NCBI RefSeq assembly: GCF_000968685.2
Contig: NZ_LAKD02000050.1
Span: forward strand, 1-64,000
DNA length: 64,000 nt
Direction of reading: 5' to 3'
Source: Streptomyces antioxidans
GTDB lineage: Bacteria > Actinomycetota > Actinomycetes > Streptomycetales > Streptomycetaceae
Part shown: in pieces, positions 24,762 to 35,100 of the stretch
Layout: each line of letters starts with the position of its first letter
How positions within the stretch are numbered: position 1 is the first letter of the stretch
Translations under genes and position numbers: made by a program
The notes under the pieces: generated by a model
What the model was told of the DNA's origin: nothing
Seen by the model: the letters and a program-made list of their open reading frames with translations, nothing else
The model's database searches: none

Positions 24762-26957
24762 TCAGCGCCCCGCCGCCACCAGCGGCGGTCGCTGCGGCTC
24801 CACCGGCTCCTCGCCGTGGCTCACGCTCGGCAGCCACCGCAGGGCGCGCGGCAGATACCAGTTGCGCTCCCCGAGCAGCGCCATCACCGAGGGCAGCAGC
24901 ACCATCCGCACCAGCGTGGCGTCCACCAGCACCGCGACCGCGAGCCCGACGCCCATCTGCTGCATGTCCTGCATCCGCAGCAGGGCGAAGACCGCGAACA
25001 CGGCGACCATGATGGCGGCCGCCCCGGTGACCGAGCCCGCCGTCGTCCGGATGCCCTCGCGGATCGCGTCCCGGGTGGCGAGGCCCCGCCCATGGGCCTC
25101 CCGGATCCGCGAGACCACGAACACGTGGTAGTCCATCGACAGCCCGAAGAGGATGACGAGGACGAAGAGCGGCATCCACCCCTCGATCGCCCCGGCCGGT
25201 TCCATCCCCAGCCACTCCGCGCCCCAGCCGTGCTGGAAGACGGCCGTCATCGTGCCGTACGCGGCGCCCACCGACAGCAGGTTGAGCAGGATCGAGACGA
25301 TGGCGATCGGCAGCGACCGGAAGCAGAGCAGCATCAGTACGAAGGTCACGGCGGCGATGAAGAGGAGGACCGGTGCGATGTCGGTCTTCAGCTGGTCGGT
25401 GAAGTCACGGCTGGAGGCGAGCTCACCGCTGACGTACGCCTGGTCGGAGACCGGTCCGAGGATCCTCGGCACCAGATCCTCCTTGAGCGTGTCCAGGGCG
25501 CGCCGGGAGGTGGCGTCCTGACCGTCCCCGGCCAGCGGCACCTCGATCCGGGCCACCCCCTCCGCACGGTGCGCCTCGACGTCGACCGTCTTCCCGAACC
25601 GCCCGGACGCGGTGAGCTCCTTCCTGAAGTCCGCCACGGCCGCGTCGAAGCGGGCGGAGCCGACCCCGTCGGAGCGCAGCACCACCTCGGCCGGGGCGGG
25701 GCCGCCGGGGAAGGCGCCGGTGATCTCCTGGTACGCCACGGTGATCGGGGCGTCGGAGCCGAACTGCTTCTCCAGGCCGAGCTGTTCGGTCTTCATCCCG
25801 AGGGCGGGCGCGCACAGCACCAGCAGCAGCGCCCCCGATACGGCGGCGAACAGCTTCGGCTTGGCCAGCACGGGCCGCATCAGCCTGCCGGAGAGGCCAC
25901 CGCTGGCGTGCACGCCCTTCTTGCGGCGGCGGTTCAGCAGCGGCACCCGCCCGGCGTCGATCCGGTCGCCCAGCCAGGACAGCATCGCGGGCAGCACGGT
26001 CACCGAGCCGAGCATCGCCATCAGCACGACCAGGATGGTGGCGACCGCGAAGCCGTGGAACAGCATCAGCCCGGACAGGAACATCCCGGCCATCGCCAGC
26101 ATGACGGTGACCCCGGAGATCAGCACCGCCCGGCCGCTGGTGGCCGCCGCGATCCGCAGCGCGGTCCCGGCGTCCCGGCCCGCGGCCCGCTCGTCGCGTT
26201 CCCGCCGCAGATAGAACAGCGAGTAGTCGACGCCGACGGCCAGGCCCACCAGGAACATCACCGAGTTGGTGGAGTCGAACAGCGGCAGTCGATGGCTGAC
26301 CAGGGCGAGCAGTCCGAAGGTGCCGACGCAGGCGGTCACCGCGAGCAGCACCGGCAGCAGCGCGGCCACCAGCGCCCCGAAGACCACCAGCAGAATGCCC
26401 AGCGCCAGCGGTACGGCGGTCAGCTCGGCCTTCTTGAAGTCGTCGGTCAGCATGTCGTCGAGCCGGTGCTGGGCGGTGGCGTCGCCGAACTCGTAGGCCA
26501 CCACGCCCCGATGGTCCGACTCGGTCTTCTCCACCGCCTCCACCACGGGCTCCACCCGCTCCCCTGCCGTGTCCGGGTCGCCCCTCATCTCAAAGCTGAT
26601 CAGTGCCTCCCGGCCGTTCTCCGAGCGCACCGGGGGCTGGACCCGCACCGTCTCGCCGGTCCGCTCCAGCCGCGCGGAGAGGTCGCGGGCCGCGTCCCGC
26701 CAGCCGTCCGGGCGGTCGCTGCGCAGCATCACCATCTCTCCGGCCGGGGTCTGGAGGCCCGCGTCCTCCAGGATCTTCTCGGCGCGTGCGGAATCGCCCG
26801 TACCGTTCTCGGAGTTGGTCATCTGCCGGGATCCCGACATCCCGCCGACCACGGCGACGACCACGACGAACAGCAGCCATCCGATGATCGCGGTCTTGCG
26901 GTGGCGGATGGACCACCCGCCCAGCCGCACGGCCAGGCCCTTCCTCGTTGCGCTCAT
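24762..26957 (-). CDS. MMPL/RND-family membrane transporter
   Basis: 731 residues. Two halves each have one helix, a large extracytoplasmic domain and five helices. Visible markers are the N-terminal GGWSIRHRKTAIIGWLLFVVVV, LVGLAVGVDYSLFYLRRERDE in half one and LFGLSMDYHVFVVSRIREAH in half two, with aspartates in membrane helices that carry the proton relay in the family. It probably exports a lipid or hydrophobic compound. GGGGGAGAG precedes the ATG at 26957. It is divergent from the sensor kinase gene. Confidence 0.93.
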   Translation of the reverse strand: MSATRKGLAVRLGGWSIRHRKTAIIGWLLFVVVVAVVGGMSGSRQMTNSENGTGDSARAEKILEDAGLQTPAGEMVMLRSDRPDGWRDAARDLSARLERTGETVRVQPPVRSENGREALISFEMRGDPDTAGERVEPVVEAVEKTESDHRGVVAYEFGDATAQHRLDDMLTDDFKKAELTAVPLALGILLVVFGALVAALLPVLLAVTACVGTFGLLALVSHRLPLFDSTNSVMFLVGLAVGVDYSLFYLRRERDERAAGRDAGTALRIAAATSGRAVLISGVTVMLAMAGMFLSGLMLFHGFAVATILVVLMAMLGSVTVLPAMLSWLGDRIDAGRVPLLNRRRKKGVHASGGLSGRLMRPVLAKPKLFAAVSGALLLVLCAPALGMKTEQLGLEKQFGSDAPITVAYQEITGAFPGGPAPAEVVLRSDGVGSARFDAAVADFRKELTASGRFGKTVDVEAHRAEGVARIEVPLAGDGQDATSRRALDTLKEDLVPRILGPVSDQAYVSGELASSRDFTDQLKTDIAPVLLFIAAVTFVLMLLCFRSLPIAIVSILLNLLSVGAAYGTMTAVFQHGWGAEWLGMEPAGAIEGWMPLFVLVILFGLSMDYHVFVVSRIREAHGRGLATRDAIREGIRTTAGSVTGAAAIMVAVFAVFALLRMQDMQQMGVGLAVAVLVDATLVRMVLLPSVMALLGERNWYLPRALRWLPSVSHGEEPVEPQRPPLVAAGR

Positions 26958-27195
26958 GGCGTCTCTCCCCCTGAGGTGCGGACTGAACAGGTCATGCCAC
27001 GACGGTAGAAATCCGCAGGTCCGCGCCCCAGCCGGACAGCCACCCTGTTGCCGAGCCCTAGGGCGACGCGGGGAGGTGGTGCCAGGTACACCCCGGGACG
27101 GTGTCCGGCCCCCGTGTCCGGGCGGCGGGCCGCTGACAGACTGAGGTGGCCCGCCGGTGCGGGCAGGACGTTCCGACCAGCGAGGGGGAATCCGG

Positions 27196-28470
27196 ATGAG
27201 GGCACGTAAAGGGCTGACGGCCTGTGTACGGGGGTTCGCCGTCTCCTGGCTCGCACTGGTGTCGATCACCCTGTCGGTGCTGACGATCGTGTCGATCAGC
27301 CTCATCCCACTGGGCATCGGGGTGTTCAGCACCCCGCCCCTGATCCGCGCGGTGCGGGCGCACGCCAATCGGCGCCGGCTGCTGGCCGCCGCCTGGTCCG
27401 ATGTGCGGATCCAGCTGCCGTACCGCCCGCTGCCGGCCGACCGGCGCTCCGGGATCACCGGGCAGGTGGAGCTGTGCACCCTCCTGCTGAAGGACCCGGC
27501 GACCTGGCGCGATCTGCTGTGGCTGCAGGTCGACATGACGGCCGGGTACACCATCGCGCTGCTGGCCTTCGCCCTCATGCCGTACGGGCTCGAGGGGTTC
27601 GTCCTGGCCGCCGGGGTGTGGCGGCCGATCGTGGACGCGAGCGGCACCTACTGGTACGCGTTCCTGCCCATCGACTCGCTGACCACCGCCCTGCTGGCCG
27701 TCCCGGTCGGCGTCGGCTTCATCGCGCTCGGCTCGGTCCTCTCCCCCGTCCTGCTGCGCGGCCACTTCCTGCTGGCGCGCTCCTTCCTGGACCCGACCCC
27801 GCACATGGCGCTGGAGCAGCGGGTGCGGCAGCTGACCGAGACCCGGCACGACGCCGTGGACACCTCCGCCGCCGAACTGCGCCGCATCGAACGCGATCTC
27901 CACGACGGCGCCCAGGCCAGGCTCGTGGCGATGGGCATGAGCCTGGGCACCGTGGAGGCGCTGATCGAGAAGGACCCGGCCAAGGCCAGGGAACTGCTCG
28001 CCGCCGCCCGTACGAACTCCGCCGAGGCCCTGACCGAGCTGCGCGACCTGGTCCGCGGCATCCATCCGCCCGTACTGGCCGAGCGCGGCCTGGGGGACGC
28101 GGTGCGCGCGCTGGCGCTGCGGATGGCGGTGCCCGTGGAGGTGGACGTGGACCTCACGGGACGTCCCGATGAACCGGTCGAGTCGGCGGCGTACTTCGCG
28201 GTGAGCGAGGTGCTGACCAACGCGGCCAAGCACGCGGGCGCCTCGCGGATGTGGCTGGACGTCCACCACCAGGACGGCATGCTGCGCATCACCGTGACCG
28301 ACGACGGCCGCGGCGGTGCGGAGATCACCCCGGAGGGCGGGCTGAGCGGTGTCGAGCGGCGCCTGGGCACCTTCGACGGGGTGCTCGCGGTCAGCAGCCC
28401 GGCCGGCGGGCCCACCATGGTGACGATGGAGATCCCCTGCGGCCTGTCGGCGCCCAACGCCGCCCGATGA
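27196..28470 (+). CDS. NarL-type sensor histidine kinase (HisKA_3)
   Basis: 424 residues. The N-terminal sensor region has about four to five membrane helices (27-55, 115-145, 160-190). The dimerisation/phosphoacceptor helix is ERDLHDGAQARLVAMGMSLG with His236, then the HATPase (EVLTNAAKHAGAS as N box, VTDDGRGGAEITPEGGLSGVERRLG as G boxes). These kinases normally pair with a LuxR-type response regulator immediately downstream. Here the likely partner is at 31392-32039, beyond two unrelated genes. The ligand is unknown. The ATG follows GAGGGGGAAT. Confidence 0.92.
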   Translation: MRARKGLTACVRGFAVSWLALVSITLSVLTIVSISLIPLGIGVFSTPPLIRAVRAHANRRRLLAAAWSDVRIQLPYRPLPADRRSGITGQVELCTLLLKDPATWRDLLWLQVDMTAGYTIALLAFALMPYGLEGFVLAAGVWRPIVDASGTYWYAFLPIDSLTTALLAVPVGVGFIALGSVLSPVLLRGHFLLARSFLDPTPHMALEQRVRQLTETRHDAVDTSAAELRRIERDLHDGAQARLVAMGMSLGTVEALIEKDPAKARELLAAARTNSAEALTELRDLVRGIHPPVLAERGLGDAVRALALRMAVPVEVDVDLTGRPDEPVESAAYFAVSEVLTNAAKHAGASRMWLDVHHQDGMLRITVTDDGRGGAEITPEGGLSGVERRLGTFDGVLAVSSPAGGPTMVTMEIPCGLSAPNAAR

Positions 28471-28686
28471 CCCGCCGCCGGGAAGACCAACGATCCGCCG
28501 CTGGGCAAACCGGCCGACCCGTCGCCGGGGAAAATCCGGCGGCGGGGCGCGCCGCCCCGGTGTTAGCGTTCCGGTGCCGGCCGCGGGACTCCGGTGCGAC
28601 TTCCGGAACCCGCCTGCTAAGCGACGATTCGCAGTTCGTGCCCCCATTCCCCGGCCGGCTTCCGCACCCCGCCGCCGGAGGGCCCC

Positions 28687-30141
28687 ATGGAGACGCTGGC
28701 CGATCTGGTCGCGGCCGAGGACGTCCTGCTGTTCGTGAACGCGGCCATCACCTCGACTGGCCAGCGGGAATTCCACTCCGACGCGGGCGAGCAGCGCATG
28801 TCGCTCGACTTCCTCCACTCCTACATGCTCGGGAACTACCGGGAGCTGTACGCGGCGACCCTCGCGCTGAACGTCAATGACCACAACGCGGCGCTGATCG
28901 TCCGGCGGCTGCTGGAAACCGCCAAGGAGGCCACACCGGAACAGCGCACGGCAGAGGGCCGCCTGATCGCCCGCCGTCTCGCCGCGCTTCCGCCGCCCCG
29001 GGTCTACCGGCTGTTCCGCGGGCTGCGCCGGGCCGGGGTCAACAACCGCCGCACCCGCGCCATCGTGCGGGACTGGCTGGCGGCCCGCCCCGATCCGGCG
29101 TTCGACGCGGTGAAGTACCGGGGCGCGGTCAAGTCGGCCGCCCGCCACGCCCATCTGCGGCTCGACGGCGAGCTCGGCCCGTTCCTCTTCGAGCCGGTGG
29201 GCCGCCGGAGCGAGGGGTTCTCCGCCCCGCTGCTGGAGGCGTGGCGCCGCGCCCACTACGAGCGGTCCGCGGTGTACGACCTCCCGTACACCGTCGCCGA
29301 GGGCTTCGCGGCCAAGCACGGCATCGACCGCGCGGTCTTCCTGGAGCGGATCGCCCCGCGGCTCACCCGGCTGGAGCGGCTGCGGCTGCAGGGGGCGGCC
29401 CGCGCGGCCGGGGCCGACTCGGTACGGGCGGATCTGGCCACCATGCCGCTGACCCGGCTGGCGACCTATGTGCTCTCGCTCCCGCTGGGCGAACGGGTCG
29501 CGCGCCGGGCCGAGTTGACCGCCGCGCTGCGCGCCGCCGCACGGCGCGCGGCGGGCGCCAGGGCCGGTAGCTGGGGCCGGGTCGCGGCGGTCCTCGACGA
29601 CAGCTTCTCCTCCTTCGGCTCCACCCGGAAGCGGCGCCGTCCGCTGGCCGTCGCGCTCGGCTGTCACTTCCTGCTGGAAGCGCTGGCGGAGGAGTTCACC
29701 CCGCTGTGGCTGTCGGGCGGCCGGGATCCGCTGCTGCGGTATCCGTACGGCGCCACTCCGCTCGGCGAGCGGATCCTGGACGCGCTGGAGCACCGGCCGG
29801 ACCGGCTGCTGATCGTCTCCGACGGCTGGGACAACGCGCCGCCAGGGCTCGCCGGAGAGGTGCTGCGGGTCTGGCGCACCCGCCTCGACCCCGGCCACCG
29901 CACGGGTGCGGTGCACCTCAACCCGGTCTATGACGCGGAGGGCTTCGACGTGCGGCGGCTGGCGCCGGGCGTGCCCACGGCCGGGGTGCGGGACGCGGAG
30001 GACCTGCCGACGCTGGTGGAGTTCGCGCGGTTCGCCGAGGGGCGCACCGGCCTGGCCGAGCTGCGGGCCCATCTCGACGCCCGGGTGCGGCACTTCCTGG
30101 ACCGGCCGGGGCCGGACGAGCCACCGCCGGAGGGACCATGA
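28687..30141 (+). CDS. vWA/TROVE-like protein of an uncharacterised two-gene unit
   Basis: 484 residues. About 280 helical residues (for example DFLHSYMLGNYRELYAATLALN, VYRLFRGLRRAGVNNRRTRAIV) precede a C-terminal von Willebrand A-like domain. There, D304-D-S306-F-S308 forms a MIDAS DxSxS motif, and a hydrophobic strand ends LLIVSDGWDN with the second Asp at 379. A helical-repeat plus vWA layout is that of TROVE/Ro60 RNA-binding proteins, but similarity is weak and RNA binding is inference. GGAGGG lies four bases before the ATG. Its stop overlaps the next gene's ATG (ATGA), so the products probably work together. Confidence 0.7.
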   Translation: METLADLVAAEDVLLFVNAAITSTGQREFHSDAGEQRMSLDFLHSYMLGNYRELYAATLALNVNDHNAALIVRRLLETAKEATPEQRTAEGRLIARRLAALPPPRVYRLFRGLRRAGVNNRRTRAIVRDWLAARPDPAFDAVKYRGAVKSAARHAHLRLDGELGPFLFEPVGRRSEGFSAPLLEAWRRAHYERSAVYDLPYTVAEGFAAKHGIDRAVFLERIAPRLTRLERLRLQGAARAAGADSVRADLATMPLTRLATYVLSLPLGERVARRAELTAALRAAARRAAGARAGSWGRVAAVLDDSFSSFGSTRKRRRPLAVALGCHFLLEALAEEFTPLWLSGGRDPLLRYPYGATPLGERILDALEHRPDRLLIVSDGWDNAPPGLAGEVLRVWRTRLDPGHRTGAVHLNPVYDAEGFDVRRLAPGVPTAGVRDAEDLPTLVEFARFAEGRTGLAELRAHLDARVRHFLDRPGPDEPPPEGP

Positions 30142-31310
30142 CCACATCGCTCGAGCTCACCGGGCTGACCGCCCTGCCCGCCCAGACCTGGGGCGCGATC
30201 CGGCTGGTGCCCCTGGTACGGGACGAGCCGATCGCCGATCTGCGGCTGGACGCCCGGCTCTACGGCGACGGCCCGGCCGCCGTCGCGCTGGACCGGCGCA
30301 CCGCGTACTACGCCTACGTTCCACACGGTTTCGTCGCCACCTGGACGGCCGACGGGACCCCGGCCGCGGCGTACGGCACCCGGCTGCGGCACGGGGACGA
30401 GCGGCGGGGGGACGAGCGGCGGGACGGCCCGCCGCCGTGCGTCCCCCTGCGCTTCCACCGCCGGATGGCGCGCCGCGAAGACCGCGGACGGCTGCGCTTC
30501 CTCCCCCTGCACCTCGCGCTCGAGGGCTATCTCGCCCTGCACTTCGGCGGCCCGGCGGTGGTGTGGGAGGAGTGGTCACACCGGGCGGTCAGCCAGGGTC
30601 TGTCGCCGCGGGTCGAGCAGGCGTACACCGGCGCCGAGGTGGCGGGGCTCGGCGACGCCCTCCGGGTCTTCGAGATCCACCCGGGCCAGTGCGGGGTACT
30701 GCTCTACGCGGCCGACGCCCTCGCCGCCGCCTTCGTCGTACCCCATCCGGACGACTACCGCGCGCTGCATCCGTCGCTGCTGCACGACCTGTACGGCGAG
30801 CTGGTGTACCACTACGCGACGCTGCACGGACCGGTGCCCGACTTCCGGGCGCGGATAGCGGACGGCGCGGTGTCCACCCTGGCCGGGCTGCGCGCCGAGG
30901 CGGCCCGACAGCGTGCGGAGTGGGCGGACTTCCACACCACCGCGCTCGCGGGCGGGCTGCTGGAGGGGGATTACGAGGTCCAGCGGGTGTACCGGATGGG
31001 CCCGTTCGCGCTGTCCCGCTTCCTGCCGCCGTTCCACCGCCGCACCGAGCAGCACATCGGCGAGACCATCAACCACGACGACGGCCGCCTCGCCTATCTC
31101 AAGACCTTCCGCCTCTCCGAACACCAGGTGCGCCGCGGCCATCTGCTCACCCGGCTCGCGGCGGCCGACTGGAACCTGGAGGCGGCGGCCGCTCTCCTCG
31201 GCGTCACCCCCGCCCAACTGGCGCTGCGCGTCGAAGCCGCGGGATTCGGGGCGCTGCTGCGGCAGGACGTGCTGGACCACTACCGGGCGGAGGCGCGCCG
31301 GGGCCGGTAA
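30138..31310 (+). CDS. FIS-type HTH protein coupled to the vWA/TROVE-like gene
   Basis: 390 residues. The N-terminal 330 residues have no recognised motif; LTALPAQTWGAIRLVPLVRDEP followed by a beta-rich stretch is reminiscent of domains described beside vWA/TROVE-like proteins (ARPP families), which I recall without certainty. Conserved-looking pieces include RVFEIHPGQCGVLLYAAD and RMGPFALSRFLPPFHRRTEQHIGE. The C-terminus is a FIS-like helix-turn-helix: HLLTRLAAADWNLEAAAALLGVTPAQLALRVEAAGFGALL (about 335-375). It may sense a signal and bind nucleic acid. Translationally coupled to the preceding gene. Confidence 0.68.
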   Translation: MTTSLELTGLTALPAQTWGAIRLVPLVRDEPIADLRLDARLYGDGPAAVALDRRTAYYAYVPHGFVATWTADGTPAAAYGTRLRHGDERRGDERRDGPPPCVPLRFHRRMARREDRGRLRFLPLHLALEGYLALHFGGPAVVWEEWSHRAVSQGLSPRVEQAYTGAEVAGLGDALRVFEIHPGQCGVLLYAADALAAAFVVPHPDDYRALHPSLLHDLYGELVYHYATLHGPVPDFRARIADGAVSTLAGLRAEAARQRAEWADFHTTALAGGLLEGDYEVQRVYRMGPFALSRFLPPFHRRTEQHIGETINHDDGRLAYLKTFRLSEHQVRRGHLLTRLAAADWNLEAAAALLGVTPAQLALRVEAAGFGALLRQDVLDHYRAEARRGR

Positions 31311-31391
31311 CGGCCGCCCCCGCGCGGTAGATTCGACAGCGATTCGGCCGTGTCCCCGCCGCCCGGGGCCCGAGGACGTCATGGAGCAGCC

Positions 31392-32039
31392 GTGCGTGTT
31401 GTGGTCGCCGAGGATCTGTTCCTGCTGCGGGACGGGCTGGTGCGGATGCTGGAGGCGTATGACTTCGAGGTCGTGGCCGCCGTGGAGAGCGGGCCCGAGC
31501 TGAGCAAGGCGCTGGCCGAGCTGGAGCCGGAGGTGGCGGTGGTGGACGTGCGGCTGCCGCCGTCGTTCAGCGACGAGGGGCTGCAGTGCGCGCTGGCGGC
31601 GCGGCGGGCGCGACCGGGGCTGCCGGTGCTGGTGCTGTCGCAGCATGTGGAGCAGCTGTACGCGCGGGAGCTGCTCGCGGACGGCAGCGGCGGCATCGGC
31701 TATCTGCTCAAGGACCGGGTCTTCGACGCGGATCAGTTCATCGACGCGGTGCGGCGGGTCGCCGCCGGGGGCACCGCGATGGATCCGCAGGTGATCTCGC
31801 AGCTGCTGGACCGGCGCGCCCAGGACCGGCCGCTGGCGCGGCTGACGCCGCGGGAGCTGGAGGTGATGGAGCTGATGGCCGAGGGGCGGTCCAACGCGGC
31901 GATCGCGTCCCAGCTGTTCGTCACCGAGCGGGCGGTGGCCAAGCACACCTCCAACATCTTCGGCAAGCTGGGCCTGCCGCCGTCGGACGACAACAACCGG
32001 CGGGTGCTTGCGGTGCTCGCCTACCTCGACCGGGGCTGA
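31392..32039 (+). CDS. NarL/LuxR-family response regulator
   Basis: 215 residues. The receiver domain has the acidic pair (VVVAEDLFLLRDG), phosphoacceptor Asp52 (VAVVDVRLPP), Ser/Thr and Lys (GIGYLLKD). The C-terminal LuxR helix-turn-helix is LTPRELEVMELMAEGRSNAAIASQLFVTERAVAKHTSNIFGKLGL. Start GTG at 31392, with GGAG five bases upstream. No kinase adjoins it; the HisKA_3 kinase at 27196 is the obvious partner, separated by the vWA/FIS pair. It starts 82 bp after the FIS gene, so all four may be co-transcribed. Confidence 0.93.
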   Translation: MRVVVAEDLFLLRDGLVRMLEAYDFEVVAAVESGPELSKALAELEPEVAVVDVRLPPSFSDEGLQCALAARRARPGLPVLVLSQHVEQLYARELLADGSGGIGYLLKDRVFDADQFIDAVRRVAAGGTAMDPQVISQLLDRRAQDRPLARLTPRELEVMELMAEGRSNAAIASQLFVTERAVAKHTSNIFGKLGLPPSDDNNRRVLAVLAYLDRG

Positions 32040-32144
32040 GCGACGGGGCCGCCTGGCCTCCCGTCCGCCCCATTGCTCCCACCCCGCAACGCTGGTTAAG
32101 TGCCTTGCCTATATGAGCCATTGGCCTTGTCCGTTGGGGGGCGC

Positions 32145-35100
32145 ATGAGCGATCTGAGCAGACGCACGCTGATCGGAACCGCCGGAGCACTGGGGGCCGG
32201 GGCCACGCTGGGGAGCCGGTTCCCGGCCGCGGCCGACGCACCGCACGACGCACGGGACACCGCAGTGACCGCATTCGACACCGCTCCCGCGCGCGCCGCC
32301 CTGCGGCGGCTGCTGCCGGCGCACGCCGACCAGTTCCGGCTGGTGGCGCTGGAGAAGCACGGCGCCGAGGAGCGGTTCGAGGTGGGCGGGCAGACGGGGC
32401 GGCTCACGGTCTACGGGACCAGCCCGGCGGTGCTGCTCACCGGGGTGCACTGGTACCTCAAGTACACCTGCCACGCCCAGATCTCCTGGTCCGGCATTCA
32501 GCTGAACCTGCCGCGGCAGCTGCCCGCGCCCGCCCGGCGGGTCACCCGCTCGACCGCGCTCCCGCACCGCTTCGCGTTCAACGACACCCATGACGGCTAC
32601 ACCGCGCCGTTCGCCGACTGGGACCGCTGGGAGCACCTGATCGACGTCGCGGCCCTGCACGGCTGCAACGAACTGCTGGTCACCCCCGGTCAGGAGGGTG
32701 TCTACCACCGGCTGCTCCAGGACTTCGGCTATCCGGACGACGAGGCGCGCGCCTGGCTCCCCGCCCCCTCCCACCAGCCGTGGTGGCTGCTGCAGAACAT
32801 GAGCGGTTACGGCGGCCCGGTGTCCCCCGCACTGCTGGCCAAGCGCACCGCACTGGGGCGGCGGATCGCCGACCGGCTGCGGGAGCTGGGCATGCGGCCG
32901 GTGTTCCCCGGCTACTTCGGCACCGTCCCGGACGGCTTCGCCGACCGCAACCCGGGGGCCCGCACGGTTCCGCAGGGCGACTGGAACGGGCTCAGGCGGC
33001 CCGACTGGCTCGATCCGCGCACCGAGGTGTTCCGCGAGGTGGCCGCCGCCTTCTACCGCCACCAGGGCGAACTGCTGGGGGAGGCCGGCCTGTTCAAGAT
33101 GGACCTCCTGCACGAGGGCGGCGACCCCGGTGACGTTCCGGTGCCGGAGGCCGCCCGCGCCGTGGAGACCTCGCTCCAGACCGCGCGCCCCGGCGCCACC
33201 TGGGTGATCCTCGGCTGGCAGGAGAACCCGCGCCGCGATCTGCTGGACGCCGTCGACCACGACCGGATGCTCATCGTGGACGGTCTGTCGGACCTGGACA
33301 CCGTCACCGACCGGGAGGAGGACTGGGGTGGGGTGCCGTACGCGTTCGGCACCATCCCCAACTTCGGCGGCCGCACCACGATCGGCGCCAAGACCCACAT
33401 GTGGACCGAGCGGTTCACCGTATGGCGCGACAAACCGGGCAGCAAGCTGGTCGGCACGGCCTATATGCCGGAGGCGGTCGAGCGGGACCCGGCCGCGCTC
33501 GAGCTGTTCAGCGAGCTGGCGTGGCGGGACGAGGCGGTCGACCGGGCCGAGTGGTTCCGCTCCTACGCCGATGTGCGCTACGGCGGGCGGGACACCGGGG
33601 CCCGGGAGGCGTTCGCCGCGCTGCGCGACACCGCGTACGAGATCAGCAGCAAGGACGGCCGCCCGCATGACTCGGTGTTCGCCGCCCGGCCCTCCCTGAC
33701 CGCGCGTTCGGGCACCAACTACGCGACCCACACCCCCGCCTTCGACCCGGCCGGGTTCGACGTGGCCTTCGCGGCGCTGCTGGGAGTGCGCGCCAGGCTG
33801 CGCGACAGCGACGCCTACCGCCACGACCTGACCGACATCGCCCGGCAGGCGCTCGCCAACCGCTCCTGGCAGCTGATCCCGCAGCTCCAGGACGCCTATG
33901 ACCGCAAGGACCGCGCCGCCTTCCGCACCCTGTCCCGGCTGTGGCTCAAGCTGATGCGGCTCAGCGACGACATGACCGGCGCCCACCGGCGGTTCCTGCT
34001 CGGCCCCTGGCTCGAGGACGCCAAGCGGATGGCGTCGGGCGAGGAGGAGTCGGCCCGGCTGGAGCGTGCCGCGCGCACCCTCATCACCACCTGGGCGGAC
34101 CGCGCCACGGCCGACGGCGGCAAACTGGCCAACTACGCCAACCGCGACTGGAGCGGCCTCATCGCCGACTTCCACCTCCCCCAGTGGCAGTCCTATCTGG
34201 ACGAGCTGGAGGACGCGCTGGCGGAGGACCGGGCGCCGCGCTCCTTCGACTGGTTCGCCGTCGAGGAGCCGTGGACCCGCGAGCGCAAGAGCTATCCGGT
34301 GCGGCCGACGGCGGACGCCCACCGCACCGCCCGGCGGGTGTACGAGGCGCTGGCCAAGGCCCCGTACCAGGGCACCCTGACCGTCACCGCCGAGCCCGCC
34401 ACCCTGCCGCCCGGCGGCTCCGCGTCCCTCACCGCCGCCCTGCGCAACGTCAACGGGCTGCGCGCCACCGGCCGCATCGGCTTCGACCTCACCGTGACCG
34501 GTCTCGACCCGTCCCCGGACGGGCCGACCCGGCTGCGGCGCGTCCCTGCGGGCGGCACGGGGAAGGTCCGCTGGCGCGCCACCGCGCCCGACGAGCCGCT
34601 TGAGCACCCGCTCAAGCCGCTGCCGTACGAGCTGGGCGTGACGTACGGGCCGCGCGGCGAGAAGCGGGTGCGGGCCGTGCGCACCGGGACGCTGTGGATC
34701 GCCGGACCGCTGGCGGAGGGGGTGCGGACGGTCACCAACAACGGTGCCGCGTTCGGCCAGCTGGGCGAACGGTTCGCGATCGACGGCGCGGGCCAGGACC
34801 TGTGGAAGGGCACCGCGGAATTCGGCTCCGTCTACCGCGACGGCGTCCTTACGGTGGGCACGGCCATGACCGTGAAGGTGGACGCCCAGGCGGCCACCGG
34901 GCCCTGGGCGCGGGCCGGGATCATCGTTCGCGACGACCTCGCGACGGCGGGCTCCCCCGGCTTTGTGAACCTCTCCGTCACCCCGGCCAACGGCGTCGTG
35001 CTGTCGTACGACTCGGGCGGCGACGGCACGCTGGACGCCTACCAGCGGATCACCGGCGTCAAGGCACCCGTACTGCTGCGGCTGACCCGCACCGCCGCCA

